Source of the DNA: an uncultured Litoreibacter sp.
GTDB lineage: Bacteria > Pseudomonadota > Alphaproteobacteria > Rhodobacterales > Rhodobacteraceae
Reading direction: 5' to 3'
Assembly (NCBI GenBank): GCA_947493265.1
Contig: CANLQL010000001.1
Coordinates: 744,001 to 808,000 of the forward strand
DNA: 64,000 nucleotides
In this document: positions 55,775 through 64,000 of the stretch, one piece after another
Layout of the letters: every line of letters starts with the position of its first letter
Position numbering within the stretch: position 1 is the first letter of the stretch
Program-made: the position numbers and the translations under genes
Notes under the pieces: generated by a model
The model's input: the letters and a program-made list of their open reading frames with translations, nothing else
Told to the model about the DNA's origin: nothing
Database searches by the model: none

Positions 55775-57864
55775 TGGATATCGCACTCAATTCAGGCATG
55801 TCCCTGTTGAAGACTCTCATTTCGGCTGCTGGCTGGCACGGCAATGACCGAAGGCTGTTTGAGGCGGTTCCGCATATGTCGGACAGGCTCAAACCCTCTG
55901 ATTTGATCCGGACGCTGGAAAATTTGGGGGTTCCGGTAACGTCAACAAATTGTGCGCTTCGTGATGTGACAAAGGATGATTGCCCCGCGTTATTCGTCAA
56001 CAAGTCGGGGAAGGCGATCGCGATCCTGGATGCGCGTCCTGGTGAGGTTTTTGCTGCAGATGCTGATCAAAAAGACGGGTCCTGGCAGCCAACAACGCGC
56101 GCGCGCGGTCAGTTGGTGCGGTTGGAACGCTTCGACCTTCGGTCCGAAGAGGTCACGTTTGAGACCTTTTGGAGTGTCTCCAGCGGGTTCAAAGGTATGC
56201 TGTCGTGGTTGGTGTTGTCGTCGTTCATGACAAACGTCATGGGACTGGCCACGCCGCTGCTGATCATGATCATTTACGATAGGGTCATCCCCTCCGGGTC
56301 TGTCGACCTTGTGGTGACATTGGCTTTCGCGGTGGCGATTATTTTGGTTACGGACGCGTGTTTCCGCTACGCCCGAACCAGCGCTGTGGCCTATATGGGC
56401 AGCGTGATAGAGCGGCGCTTGGGCCTAGCATTGTTCCGAAAACTGATGGGTTTGCCGATTGACCAGATCCAAAAGTCCGACGTTGAACAACAGATTTCGC
56501 GGTTCAAGCAGTTTGAAAGTCTACGGGATTTCTTTACGGGGCAGATTCTAACAACGCTTCTGGATTTGCCGTTCACCTTAATTTTCTTCGCCGTACTTGC
56601 TGTTCTGGCACCGCAGGTTTCATTGTTAATCCTTGGATTGGGTTTGGTATTCGCGATCGCCACGGCAATAATCTTGCCGATCCAAAAGAACCTCAATGCG
56701 GTTGCCGCCAGTGACAAAAATCTGCTGCAAAGCCATGTTTTTGAGACGGCGAAAAACCAACATGCGATCCAGAGGCTTGGCTTGTCCGAGACGTGGAGCG
56801 ACAAGAACGCGATTTTGGTTCGAAAGGCCGCACAAAGTTCGCGTAAGGCCACAAGCTTTCAGTTGATCAGTCAAAGTTTCGGCCAAAGCATCATGACCGT
56901 CGCGGGGATCGGGGCAATTGTTCTGAGTACGAAAAGTGCGATCAATGGCGACATGTCATTTGGGGCCCTGATCGCGGTGATGTCGCTTGTCTGGAAAATC
57001 CTGACGCCGCTGCAATCGCTCTTTTCAAACGCGGCTCAGGTTTCGTCTTTCTTGACCAACCGCAATCAAAGCGACCGGGTACTAGGCCTTCCGCAAGAAA
57101 TGGTGCGCGGCGCGGCCCAGTCTCATCAGAAAAGCTTCGAGGGGAAAATCTCGATCACAGGGGTTACGCATCGATACCCTCAGGCGACCTCTCCGGCATT
57201 GTCCCAAATTTCCCTGGAATTTGAGGCGCGTGACTTAGTGATTATTTGTGGGGACAACAGCAGCGGGAAGACAACGCTCTTCAATTTGATCTGTGGTTTC
57301 TATCAACCAACTGTCGGCTCAGTACAGCTTGATGACATCAACATACGCCAAATCGCGGTCGATGACCTCAGGCAATCCATCGCATACAGCCAGTCCAGGC
57401 CCGAGCTGTTTTACGGCACCATTTTTCAGAATTTCCGGCTCGCAAGTCCGTCCATTCAAAAGCACGAGGCCGAGCATGCGATTGAGCAGATGGATCTTTC
57501 CGCTGATGTCAGCCATTTCGAAGACGGAATTGATACACGCCTGTCTGAATCTTTTCGGTCCACCCTGCCAACACCGACGCTCAGGGCGCTCACACTGGCG
57601 CGGACCTTTGTGCAAGACAAACCAGTTTGTTTGCTAAACGAACCTTTGGCGGGGCTGGATCAACAGCGCCGGAAAGCTTTGATTGCTTTGATCACAAGTC
57701 TCAAAGGGTCTCGAACGATCGTAATCGCGACCCAGGACCCCGCACTTTTGCACCTGGGTGACCACTTTGTTTTCCTCGATCAGGGTCGGGTTGTCGTCAA
57801 TGACAAGGGGCAAACAGGTCGGAAAAAACTCACCGCTATGCTGAACCGGAATGGAGACCGTTAA
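55774..57864 (+). CDS. Type-I-secretion-like ABC transporter with an N-terminal C39-like domain
   Basis: This 696-residue protein has an N-terminal C39-peptidase-like domain without a clear catalytic Cys/His pair (about 1-125), as in LapB/HlyB-type exporters. The transmembrane domain follows (about 140-430), then the ATPase (about 455-696). Walker A is GDNSSGKTT (493-501), and the Q-loop has Gln540. LSGGQ is replaced by STLPTPTL (about 596-603). Walker B is VCLLNEP (618-624), which keeps the Glu but has Asn for Asp. The H-loop has Thr-Gln (653-654) in place of His. It probably forms a heterodimer with the preceding protein. Confidence 0.85.
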   Translation: MDIALNSGMSLLKTLISAAGWHGNDRRLFEAVPHMSDRLKPSDLIRTLENLGVPVTSTNCALRDVTKDDCPALFVNKSGKAIAILDARPGEVFAADADQKDGSWQPTTRARGQLVRLERFDLRSEEVTFETFWSVSSGFKGMLSWLVLSSFMTNVMGLATPLLIMIIYDRVIPSGSVDLVVTLAFAVAIILVTDACFRYARTSAVAYMGSVIERRLGLALFRKLMGLPIDQIQKSDVEQQISRFKQFESLRDFFTGQILTTLLDLPFTLIFFAVLAVLAPQVSLLILGLGLVFAIATAIILPIQKNLNAVAASDKNLLQSHVFETAKNQHAIQRLGLSETWSDKNAILVRKAAQSSRKATSFQLISQSFGQSIMTVAGIGAIVLSTKSAINGDMSFGALIAVMSLVWKILTPLQSLFSNAAQVSSFLTNRNQSDRVLGLPQEMVRGAAQSHQKSFEGKISITGVTHRYPQATSPALSQISLEFEARDLVIICGDNSSGKTTLFNLICGFYQPTVGSVQLDDINIRQIAVDDLRQSIAYSQSRPELFYGTIFQNFRLASPSIQKHEAEHAIEQMDLSADVSHFEDGIDTRLSESFRSTLPTPTLRALTLARTFVQDKPVCLLNEPLAGLDQQRRKALIALITSLKGSRTIVIATQDPALLHLGDHFVFLDQGRVVVNDKGQTGRKKLTAMLNRNGDR

Positions 57865-57865
57865 A

Positions 57866-59194
57866 ATGATGTTCTTTCGACGAAAAGCAGCAGGTTCAGG
57901 TATTTTTGCAGACCGGGAAAAAGCGCGAAAGGACAAGGGGCCCAAGATCGCGTCGATGATCATCTTGACGATTTTCGGGTTCCTATTGGCCAATGTCGTT
58001 TTGGCAGCAAAAACAAGTATTCCGGAACTTACCCGCGCTGCCGGGGAAATCATCCCACAAGGGCATTTCTTGCAGGTAGAAAGTACGCAATCCGGGATTG
58101 TCGCCACTGTTCTTGTTCAGGAAGGGCAGGAGATCGAAGCGGGGCAAATCCTCACTATTCTGTCCTCGCCGGAAATTGATCAAGGCCTGCAGGATATTGA
58201 ACAAGAGATTGCAACAGGCGCGGCCAAGATCGTCGGTTTTGACGCGGTCGTAACTGCGATTTCGAACGCAGTTGAAAGTGGATCAGTTGAACAGAACGGA
58301 ACTGCGACGGAGAACGTGGCGTTTTCGAATGCGCGAATCCGGCTCTTTTTTGCCCAGCAGGAGGTTCAATCCGGCGTTGTAGAGTCGTTGCGTCGCAACG
58401 TGACCGTCCTTGAAGAAGCCGCGAAGATTGTAGCCACGCGGGCGACAAGCCGTGCTGCGCGGATCAAAGAGCTTGAAGAGCTGTTTGAGAAACGACTGGT
58501 CACGGTCCGCGAATACGAGGAGCGACGTGATAAATTTGATGAACTGCAAGCCGCGCAATTGACCGCCAAGTTGAAACTTGCGGACGCCCGCAAGGAATTG
58601 CGGTTGGCCGAAGCCGCACTTGCAGAAAATCGGTTGTCCCTGGAAGAGGAATATATCGAAAAGCTTTTTGATTTGAACCAGAACCAACTTGCCCTGACCT
58701 TGAAACAGACCGCGTTGCAGGCGCAAGCTGAGCGATTGAAAATCCGTTCGCCTGCGGCTGGCGTGCTGCATTCGATTTCGTTCCCAAGCCCAGGCGAGGT
58801 GATCGAACTAGGGGAAACCTTGTTTGAAATCCTGCCACGTGCCGAAGATTTGGTGGCCGAGATTAGAATTGGCGCAAACGATATTGGCCATATCAAAATG
58901 GGCGCCACGGTTTCACTGAAGCTTGATACCTACGATCCTCGGCGTTACGGCAAAATCACAGGCCATGTCGCAAGCATTTCGCCAAAAATCCTGATCGATA
59001 CTGTGACGGGGGAGGAGTATTTTCGCGCGACCGTCATCCTCGATTCCGATACGATCGGACGAGGGAAATGGCAGCGCGATCTTCGGGCGGGCATGTCCAC
59101 GTCTGCCGAAATAGTGACCAGTGAACGAACTGTGATGGCCTACCTTCTCAAACCTATCCAACGCTCCTTCGAAAGCGCGTTCGGCGAACGGTGA
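57866..59194 (+). CDS. HlyD family periplasmic adaptor of type I secretion
   Basis: The product is about 442 residues long with an N-terminal cytoplasmic stretch, one membrane helix (about 30-50), a beta-barrel/lipoyl half-motif (VESTQSGIVATVLVQEGQEIEAGQ), a long coiled coil (about 120-275) and the matching second lipoyl half (RSPAAGVLHSISFPSPGEVIELGE). The C-terminus ends YLLKPIQRSFESAF, typical of HlyD adaptors. It links the inner-membrane transporter to a TolC-type channel, which is not encoded nearby. The start at 57866 follows GGAG by 9 bases; the ATG at 57851 overlaps the upstream gene. Confidence 0.92.
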   Translation: MMFFRRKAAGSGIFADREKARKDKGPKIASMIILTIFGFLLANVVLAAKTSIPELTRAAGEIIPQGHFLQVESTQSGIVATVLVQEGQEIEAGQILTILSSPEIDQGLQDIEQEIATGAAKIVGFDAVVTAISNAVESGSVEQNGTATENVAFSNARIRLFFAQQEVQSGVVESLRRNVTVLEEAAKIVATRATSRAARIKELEELFEKRLVTVREYEERRDKFDELQAAQLTAKLKLADARKELRLAEAALAENRLSLEEEYIEKLFDLNQNQLALTLKQTALQAQAERLKIRSPAAGVLHSISFPSPGEVIELGETLFEILPRAEDLVAEIRIGANDIGHIKMGATVSLKLDTYDPRRYGKITGHVASISPKILIDTVTGEEYFRATVILDSDTIGRGKWQRDLRAGMSTSAEIVTSERTVMAYLLKPIQRSFESAFGER

Positions 59195-59203
59195 GCGGAA
59201 AAT

Positions 59204-59263
59204 CTTGACCTAAGTACTTGATGGCCCCTTGGTCAAGAAGGAGCGCTTGGTCTTTCCCGCTCC
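59204..59263 (+). other. Inverted repeats upstream of secE
   Basis: CTTGACC (59204-59210) pairs with GGTCAAG (59231-59237), and GGAGCG (59240-59245) pairs with CGCTCC (59258-59263). They lie in the 175 bases between the HlyD adaptor gene and secE and may end the secretion-operon transcript. No T-run or tRNA is seen; in particular, tRNA-Trp, often found before secE, is absent here. Confidence 0.4.
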
Positions 59264-59369
59264 GGCGCGGAGGCAATCAGATTGTGTGGGCGCGTCGTCG
59301 TTGAAGTCTTGCAATCCCGCCATGCGCACCGTATTTGCCAAGTAGATTGATCACTCGGAGACCGCAGAC

Positions 59370-59564
59370 ATGGCAATTACAAATCCAGCGCAGTTTATTC
59401 AGCAAGTTCGCGCTGAGGTTTCCAAAATCGTTTGGCCAACACGCCGCGAGGTTTTGTTGACGACGGTCATGGTGTTCATCATGGCGACACTGACTGCGAT
59501 TTTCTTTTCGCTGGTTGATCTGGGTATCCGCAGCGGCCTGAGCGGGATTTTCGGACTGTTTTGA
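59370..59564 (+). CDS. secE: Preprotein translocase subunit SecE
   Basis: This 64-residue single-helix protein has the expected basic amphipathic N-terminal region (FIQQVRAEVSKIVWPTRREVLLTTVMVFIM) containing the KxxWPxxxE signature (KIVWPTRREV), then one transmembrane helix (about 31-50). SecE clamps SecY in the translocon. The gene leads the usual secE-nusG-rplKA order. A hairpin follows between secE and nusG. Confidence 0.95.
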   Translation: MAITNPAQFIQQVRAEVSKIVWPTRREVLLTTVMVFIMATLTAIFFSLVDLGIRSGLSGIFGLF

Positions 59565-59650
59565 AAACTTCGAATTGCATCGCATTTTCGGTCTGAACCC
59601 CTTGAATCTATGAGGTTCGACGCGTAAAGCAGCCATCAACACGAACACAT

Positions 59651-59677
59651 AGCGCGTATCGATTCGAGATGCGCGCT
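59651..59677 (+). terminator. Hairpin between secE and nusG
   Basis: AGCGCGTATC (59651-59660) pairs with GATGCGCGCT (59668-59677) with one G-U pair and a 7-base loop, followed by GTTTTCGTTT. It is either a terminator or a processing/stability hairpin separating secE from nusG. Confidence 0.6.
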
Positions 59678-59765
59678 GTTTTCGTTTCGGCGGGTCGCAG
59701 CGGCAACCCATTGTTTGAATTGGAATAACCCTGCACATGCAGGCAACATCAGAGGTCGGTTTAAC

Positions 59766-60299
59766 ATGGCAAAACGGTGGTATTCGGTTTCTGTACTCTC
59801 GAATTTCGAGAAGCGGATTGCCGAGCAGATCCGTCAATCTATCGAAGAGAACGGACTTCAGGACGATATCGATGAGGTTCTGGTTCCGACCGAAGAAGTG
59901 ATTGAGATCCGTCGCAACAAGAAAGTCACCGCCGAGCGTCGGTTCATGCCGGGCTACGTTCTTGTGCATATGGAAATGTCTGATCGCGGATACCACCTGA
60001 TCAACTCGATCAACCGGGTTACAGGGTTTTTGGGACCGCAAGGCAAGCCGATGCCAATGCGGGATGCTGAAGTGAACGCGATTTTGAACCGTGTTGAAGA
60101 AGGTGCCGAAGCACCGCGCTCCACGATTGTGTTTGACGTCGGTGAAAATGTTGCCGTGACAGACGGCCCGTTCGAAGGCTTCTCTGGCATGGTTGAAGAA
60201 GTTGATGACGAGCAGCAGCGCCTGAAGGTGACTGTCTCGATCTTTGGCCGGGCAACCCCGGTTGAATTGGAATTCACGCAGGTTACGAAACAGACCTGA
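59766..60299 (+). CDS. nusG: Transcription termination/antitermination factor NusG
   Basis: This 177-residue NusG has an N-terminal NGN domain ([22 protein letters not shown]) with [16 protein letters not shown], and a C-terminal KOW domain ([40 protein letters not shown]). It binds RNA polymerase and links it to Rho or to the ribosome. The start at 59766 follows GAGG; an upstream open frame from 59715 adds residues not in the family. Confidence 0.97.
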   Translation: MAKRWYSVSVLSNFEKRIAEQIRQSIEENGLQDDIDEVLVPTEEVIEIRRNKKVTAERRFMPGYVLVHMEMSDRGYHLINSINRVTGFLGPQGKPMPMRDAEVNAILNRVEEGAEAPRSTIVFDVGENVAVTDGPFEGFSGMVEEVDDEQQRLKVTVSIFGRATPVELEFTQVTKQT

Positions 60300-60363
60300 G
60301 TGCATCTTGTGGGAGGTACGCTGCGCGCGCGGAGCAAGCCGGACCACTATAACGAAAAGCTAA

Positions 60364-60375
60364 GGGTCGCGACCC
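60364..60375 (+). promoter_or_regulatory. rplK leader palindrome
   Basis: GGGTCGCGACCC is a perfect 12-bp palindrome 28 bases before the rplK start codon. L1 is known to repress rplKA in many bacteria by binding the leader, so this could be part of that control, but the assignment is only inferred. Confidence 0.35.
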
Positions 60376-60402
60376 GAAGCGAGTTGAAAAAGGAGAGGCC
60401 CC

Positions 60403-60828
60403 ATGGCCAAGAAAATCGCTGGCACGATGAAGCTGCAGGTTCCTGCAGGTCAAGCCAACCCATCCCCACCCGTAGGTCCTGCATTGGGTCAACGCGGCAT
60501 CAACATCATGGAATTCTGCAAAGCCTTTAACGCAAAAACTGCAGATCTGGAGCCAGGTGCGCCTTGCCCAACCGTGATCACATATTACCAGGACAAGTCG
60601 TTCTCTATGGATATCAAGACGCCACCTGCGTCTTACTTCCTGAAGAAAGCGGCAAAGCTGAAGTCCGGTGCAAAAACACCATCACGCGAAATCGTGGGTT
60701 CGGTCACAACCAAGCAGCTGCGCGAGATCGCAGAAGCGAAGATGAAAGATCTGAACGCCAATGATATCGACGGCGCAATGCTGATCATCGCGGGCTCTGC
60801 TCGCTCTATGGGCATCGAGGTGAAGTAA
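60403..60828 (+). CDS. rplK: Large ribosomal subunit protein uL11
   Basis: This 141-residue L11 begins [22 protein letters not shown] and has the [19 protein letters not shown] and [25 protein letters not shown] landmarks of the N- and C-terminal domains. It binds 23S rRNA in the GTPase-associated centre. AAAGGAGAGG precedes the start. The stop overlaps the rplA start by one base. Confidence 0.98.
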   Translation: MAKKIAGTMKLQVPAGQANPSPPVGPALGQRGINIMEFCKAFNAKTADLEPGAPCPTVITYYQDKSFSMDIKTPPASYFLKKAAKLKSGAKTPSREIVGSVTTKQLREIAEAKMKDLNANDIDGAMLIIAGSARSMGIEVK

Positions 60829-61526
60829 TGGCAAAGCACGGAAAACGCACAACTGCCGCACGTGAGCAGTTCGCAGGAAAAAAAGACGTCACTGTTGAAG
60901 AAGCTGTGGCGCTGGTCAAAAACAACGCGAAAGCCAAATTTGACGAAACCGTTGAGATCGCGATGAACTTGGGTGTTGATCCACGTCACGCAGACCAAAT
61001 GGTTCGTGGTGTTGTCGCACTGCCAAACGGCACAGGTAAAACTGTTCGTGTGGCTGTTTTTGCACGTGACGCGAAAGCCGAAGAAGCAAAAGCTGCGGGC
61101 GCGGATATTGTCGGTGCAGAAGACCTGATGGAAATCGTACAAGGCGGCAAGATCGAGTTTGATCGCTGCATTGCGACCCCTGACATGATGCCGATCGTTG
61201 GCCGACTGGGTAAAGTTCTGGGCCCACGTAACCTGATGCCAAACCCAAAAGTTGGCACGGTGACAATGGACGTCAAAGCGGCTGTTGAAGCGGCCAAGGG
61301 CGGCGAAGTTCAGTTCAAGGTCGAAAAAGCTGGTGTTGTTCATGCCGGTATCGGCAAAGCTTCTTTCTCCGAAGATAAGCTTGTTGAGAACGTAAAAGCC
61401 TTCGTTGGCGCGGTTTCCAAGGCAAAACCGTCCGGGTCAAAAGGCTCTTACATGAAGAAAATCGTCGTCAGCTCCACAATGGGGCCGGGCGTTTCGATTT
61501 CTGTCGACAACGCGACTGGCAACTAG
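60828..61526 (+). CDS. rplA: Large ribosomal subunit protein uL1
   Basis: This 232-residue L1 has the conserved [12 protein letters not shown] segment and the [16 protein letters not shown] signature near 131-146. It forms the L1 stalk and represses its own operon in many bacteria. It is directly joined to rplK. A strong terminator follows, after which an unrelated metalloprotease gene interrupts the expected rplA-rplJ succession. Confidence 0.98.
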   Translation: MAKHGKRTTAAREQFAGKKDVTVEEAVALVKNNAKAKFDETVEIAMNLGVDPRHADQMVRGVVALPNGTGKTVRVAVFARDAKAEEAKAAGADIVGAEDLMEIVQGGKIEFDRCIATPDMMPIVGRLGKVLGPRNLMPNPKVGTVTMDVKAAVEAAKGGEVQFKVEKAGVVHAGIGKASFSEDKLVENVKAFVGAVSKAKPSGSKGSYMKKIVVSSTMGPGVSISVDNATGN

Positions 61527-61570
61527 TTTCAGGCGTTATAGTTTCCATTTCGGAAACAATTGCGAGATTA

Positions 61571-61595
61571 GGCGGGCTTTGGCCCGCCTTTTTTT
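61571..61595 (+). terminator. Strong intrinsic terminator after rplA
   Basis: GGCGGGC (61571-61577) pairs with GCCCGCC (61582-61588) around a 4-base loop and is followed by seven T's. It ends the secE/nusG/rplKA transcript. Confidence 0.94.
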
Positions 61596-61729
61596 GTTCT
61601 GTCGGCAACAATCTGCATCCCGGTCACAAATGCCATATTTATGACCGAATTGTTAAGAAAATCGCGACTAAAGTTAAGAGAATCTCTTGCGCAACAATGC
61701 AGTAACCAAAATCTTGGAGTCGACGCCAA

Positions 61730-62806
61730 ATGCCATTTCTACTCAGTGGATATAAATGGGGAACACCCGCATACGGGGAAGCCAGTGGGCCGGTTTATTG
61801 GTCATCAGATGTAAGTGCCGCCAATGGGTTGGACTATAATACAACCTCTTATAGCGATGCGAACTTCAATACGGAGATACAACAAGCCTTCGACGCTTGG
61901 GAAAATATCTCTGGTGTAGATTTTGAGCAGGCAACCGCGGCGAACCCGGCGGTTTTGACTGTTGGGATGGGATCTTTGCCAGGGGATACCGTCGGACAGG
62001 CGTTTATTTCCTTTCAAGATCTTCCAACTGTTGATCAGATCATTTCGGTCGATATCACGATGGACAGCGATGAGTTCTGGTCACCGGAGGGCGATGTCGG
62101 AACGCTTGATTTCTACGCTGTGCTTTTGCACGAGATCGGGCATGGCATCGGTCTTGACCATGTCAATGATATTACAGAGATCATGAACCCATTCGTTGCG
62201 GGTGATACGCTGGGAACAGGCGATATCGAAGGCGCGCAGGAGATCTATGGTGACGCGTCCGGTGGTGGCGATCCAGGTGGTGGCGGCCTCGGCCCAACCG
62301 GCGGCACATTAAGCGATGACGGTGGCAGCAGCGGCGGCGCAGCCGCGTTCCTCGGACTTGGATTGATCGGGATTGTTGCAGCATTGATCGGTGCGTTTAC
62401 CGGCGGCGGTGCGGCAGCGGGTCTGGTTGTTTTGGCCGGGGAAAAAGCACCGGAAGACGAAGACGACGAATATACCGGGGAAGTTCGCACTGACCTGCAC
62501 CAGCTTTTCGCGACAGCAGAAGCAGCGGAAGCGGCGCATCACCATCATGACGGGTGCCACTCGGAAGGTTCGTCCTTGCACGACATTATTCCGGCTATCC
62601 CGGTTGCGGAAGCCGTGTGCGCAAGCTGCGGCCACGCGGGCTGCACCACATGCGGTCAGGAAGAAAATGACGTCGGTGAAATTGCGTCTTTGCTTGATTT
62701 GATCCCAGCCACAGAGATGACCGAAATCCCTTGTGATACTTGCGGAATGCCGGGATGTGGCACATGTTCTCAGGAAGAGACTGCGGAGGACCTTGTGCTA
62801 ATTTAG
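61730..62806 (+). CDS. Matrixin-type zinc metalloprotease with C-terminal Cys-pair repeats
   Basis: This 358-residue protein has the metzincin zinc site HEIGHGIGLDH (His134, Glu135, His138, His144) and the Met-turn Met152 (EIMNPF). It has no signal peptide. After a Gly-rich linker (about 180-205) comes a hydrophobic segment of about 30 residues (206-235), then an acidic region, a His-rich HHHH stretch and two copies of a CxxC-GxxGC-xxC block (CASCGHAGCTTC and CDTCGMPGCGTC). The C-terminus ends EDLVLI, an acidic residue followed by hydrophobic ones, resembling metalloprotease type I signals. It sits between rplA and rplJ, with its own terminator-like hairpin after it. It is a possible cargo of the secretion operon 2.5 kb upstream. 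Confidence 0.82.
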   Translation: MPFLLSGYKWGTPAYGEASGPVYWSSDVSAANGLDYNTTSYSDANFNTEIQQAFDAWENISGVDFEQATAANPAVLTVGMGSLPGDTVGQAFISFQDLPTVDQIISVDITMDSDEFWSPEGDVGTLDFYAVLLHEIGHGIGLDHVNDITEIMNPFVAGDTLGTGDIEGAQEIYGDASGGGDPGGGGLGPTGGTLSDDGGSSGGAAAFLGLGLIGIVAALIGAFTGGGAAAGLVVLAGEKAPEDEDDEYTGEVRTDLHQLFATAEAAEAAHHHHDGCHSEGSSLHDIIPAIPVAEAVCASCGHAGCTTCGQEENDVGEIASLLDLIPATEMTEIPCDTCGMPGCGTCSQEETAEDLVLI

Positions 62807-62873
62807 AAATTAGCGCAAAATCCCGCTCAGACCCCTTCACATCTTGGGAAAAACCCATTAACAGCCCCCTATT

Positions 62874-62899
62874 GGCCCGTCGTTAGATTCGTACGGGCC
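62874..62899 (+). terminator. Probable terminator after the metalloprotease gene
   Basis: GGCCCGT (62874-62880) pairs with ACGGGCC (62893-62899) across a 12-base loop and is followed by TTTATT. It separates the protease transcript from rplJ. Confidence 0.6.
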
Positions 62900-62982
62900 T
62901 TTATTCGTCCGAGACGGTGGGTGGCGTCAGCCTTAATTTTCCTGCCTGAGACGGGTTCAGACCAGTATTTCCGCGGGTGAAA

Positions 62983-63067
62983 GCTCCGGGTGGTTATGTG
63001 ACCCCGTTAATCGTGCGGACCAAACCACCGGAGCAATCCGGTTAGACTGAGCCGGGGAAATTTCCCC
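62983..63067 (+). promoter_or_regulatory. L10 leader-like autoregulatory RNA upstream of rplJ
   Basis: In the 185 bases before rplJ, GCTCCGGGTGGTT (62983-62995) can pair with AACCACCGGAGC (63023-63034) with one bulge, closing an internal loop region. A small CCGG stem and a GGGGAAATTTCCCC hairpin (63054-63067) follow before the start codon. The L10(L12)4 complex binds such a leader in bacteria and represses rplJL translation. This assignment rests on position and pairing. Confidence 0.6.
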
Positions 63068-63084
63068 ATAATTGGAGTAAAACT

Positions 63085-63603
63085 GTGGATAGAGCCCAGA
63101 AAGAAAAATTGGTCGAAGAGCTCGGCCAAATCTTTGAAAGCTCTGGCGTTGTGGTTGTAAGCCACTACGAAGGTCTTACGGTTGCTGAGATGCAAGATCT
63201 CCGGGGTCGCATGCGCGAAGCCGGTGGGTCTGTGCGTGTCGCCAAGAACAGGCTCGCCAAAATCGCTCTTGAGGGTCAGCCATGCGCAAGCATCGCTCAA
63301 TACCTCAATGGCATGACCGTTCTCGCCTATTCGGAAGACCCTGTGGCAGCTGCCAAAGTGGTTAACGACTACGCCAAGGAAAATGACAAGTTGTCGATCC
63401 TGGGCGGTGCAATGGGCGAAAGCGCGTTGGACGTCGCTGGTGTCAAAGCTGTGGCTGCTATGCCGTCTCGCGAGGAGCTTATTGCTTCCATCGTGGGCTG
63501 CATCGGGTCGCCTGCTTCTGGCCTTGCCGGCGCAATTGGCGCACCTGCATCGAACGTGGCAAGCATTCTCAGCACCATCGAGGAGCGCGCAGAAGCTGCG
63601 TAA
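63085..63603 (+). CDS. rplJ: Large ribosomal subunit protein uL10
   Basis: This 172-residue L10 begins at GTG ([17 protein letters not shown]) with GGAG 8 bases upstream. The N-terminal rRNA-binding domain contains [42 protein letters not shown], and the C-terminal helix ([15 protein letters not shown]-like ending) binds L12 dimers. It is expressed with rplL 70 bases downstream. Confidence 0.97.
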   Translation: MDRAQKEKLVEELGQIFESSGVVVVSHYEGLTVAEMQDLRGRMREAGGSVRVAKNRLAKIALEGQPCASIAQYLNGMTVLAYSEDPVAAAKVVNDYAKENDKLSILGGAMGESALDVAGVKAVAAMPSREELIASIVGCIGSPASGLAGAIGAPASNVASILSTIEERAEAA

Positions 63604-63673
63604 ACCTCGGCAAGATTTTCGTGGGTTGAAAAACACACGTTGGAACACATCTTAATAGAACGGAAACAGTATA

Positions 63674-64000
63674 ATGGCTGATCTGAAAAAACTGGCAGAA
63701 GAGATTGTTGGTCTTACCCTTCTCGAAGCACAAGAACTGAAAACCATCCTCAAAGACGAGTATGGCATCGAACCTGCAGCCGGTGGCGCAGTAATGATGG
63801 CTGGTCCAGCTGGCGGCGACGCTGGCGGTGCAGCTGAAGAAAAATCTGAATTTGACGTTGTTCTGGTCGCTGCTGGCGCACAGAAAATCAACGTCATCAA
63901 AGAGGTTCGCGCCATCACTGGTCTGGGCCTGAAAGAAGCAAAAGAGCTTGTTGAAGCTGGCGGCAAAGCTGTCAAAGAAGGCGTCGACAAAGCTGAAGCA
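63674..64000 (+). CDS. rplL: Large ribosomal subunit protein bL12 (5' part, cut by the window end)
   Basis: The first 109 codons are present, starting [22 protein letters not shown], followed by an Ala/Gly-rich hinge (about 35-53) and the C-terminal domain through [12 protein letters not shown]. The window ends inside the gene, about 15 codons short of the usual 120 to 125. L12 forms the stalk that recruits translation factors. rpoB and rpoC would normally follow. Confidence 0.97.
   Translation, partial: MADLKKLAEEIVGLTLLEAQELKTILKDEYGIEPAAGGAVMMAGPAGGDAGGAAEEKSEFDVVLVAAGAQKINVIKEVRAITGLGLKEAKELVEAGGKAVKEGVDKAEA

Noticed and set aside
59195-59369. tRNA-Trp before secE
   Set aside because: The gap contains only short inverted repeats; no cloverleaf with a T-loop consensus could be formed.

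Overview
The window is a gene-dense chromosomal segment of an alphaproteobacterium, most probably a marine member of the Rhodobacterales (Roseobacter group). The signs are a class I (archaeal-type) lysyl-tRNA synthetase, an NDUFS4-like complex I accessory subunit, a fused TRAP permease, several small families typical of Rhodobacterales (DUF4864, DUF5665, TerB), and the secE-nusG-rplKA-rplJL block. GC content looks to be in the high fifties by eye. No IS element, prophage, CRISPR array, tRNA or rRNA was found, and no gap longer than 300 bases lacks a gene.

Layout. 0.1-5.4 kb: mostly minus-strand envelope and stress genes (nuclease-fold membrane protein, formate/nitrite channel, a three-gene unit of a 24-residue membrane peptide, CreA and an App1-like phosphatase, then Dps). 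5.5-10.9 kb: lipid genes (acyltransferase, CDP-diglyceride synthase-like), a complex I accessory subunit and uvrB. 11-20.5 kb: universal stress protein with an FNR-type box, hemerythrin/DUF5665, a large beta-helix protein, class I LysRS, a TerB/asparagine-synthetase-like pair, and an IclR regulator. 20.6-26.7 kb: GMC oxidoreductase, TerC and a TRAP transporter. 26.7-29.9 kb: divergent oxyR-katG with two operator-like palindromes. 30-40 kb: a plus-strand catabolic cluster (MDR dehydrogenase, VOC protein, aldehyde dehydrogenase, SDR, M20 deacylase, complete peptide-type ABC importer). 40-48 kb: a minus-strand operon, tightly overlapped, carrying three different Rieske-domain proteins. 48-51.3 kb: a Gfo/Idh/MocA oxidoreductase and a DEAD-box helicase. 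51.3-59.2 kb: a PA14-repeat protein divergent from a type-I-secretion-like operon. 59.4-64 kb: secE, nusG, rplK, rplA, an inserted matrixin-type metalloprotease, rplJ and the start of rplL.

Two loci stand out as possible undescribed systems. The first is the operon at 39,981-46,674, possibly extended to the antiporter at 48,002. It links a Rieske-GOGAT-like flavoprotein, a Rieske-tailed cytochrome-b/ferric-reductase-like membrane protein, three other membrane proteins, a Rieske-fused thiamine-diphosphate enzyme and an AhpD-like protein, and looks like a dedicated membrane electron-transfer pathway. The second is the secretion locus at 51,323-59,194. Its two ABC proteins keep Walker A and the Q-loop, but both have lost the LSGGQ signature and the H-loop histidine, and one has also lost both Walker B acids. 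They sit beside an HlyD adaptor and a cargo candidate with no signal peptide and no RTX repeats. The metalloprotease inside the ribosomal-protein cluster also lacks a signal peptide and ends in an acidic-hydrophobic tail, so it could be another cargo.

Regulation visible in the sequence: a TTTAGAA-N3-TTCTAAA type palindrome upstream of dps and a TTAGAA-N3-TTCTAA core upstream of katG suggest a shared iron- or peroxide-responsive regulator. An L10-leader-like structure precedes rplJ, and several convincing intrinsic terminators are listed.
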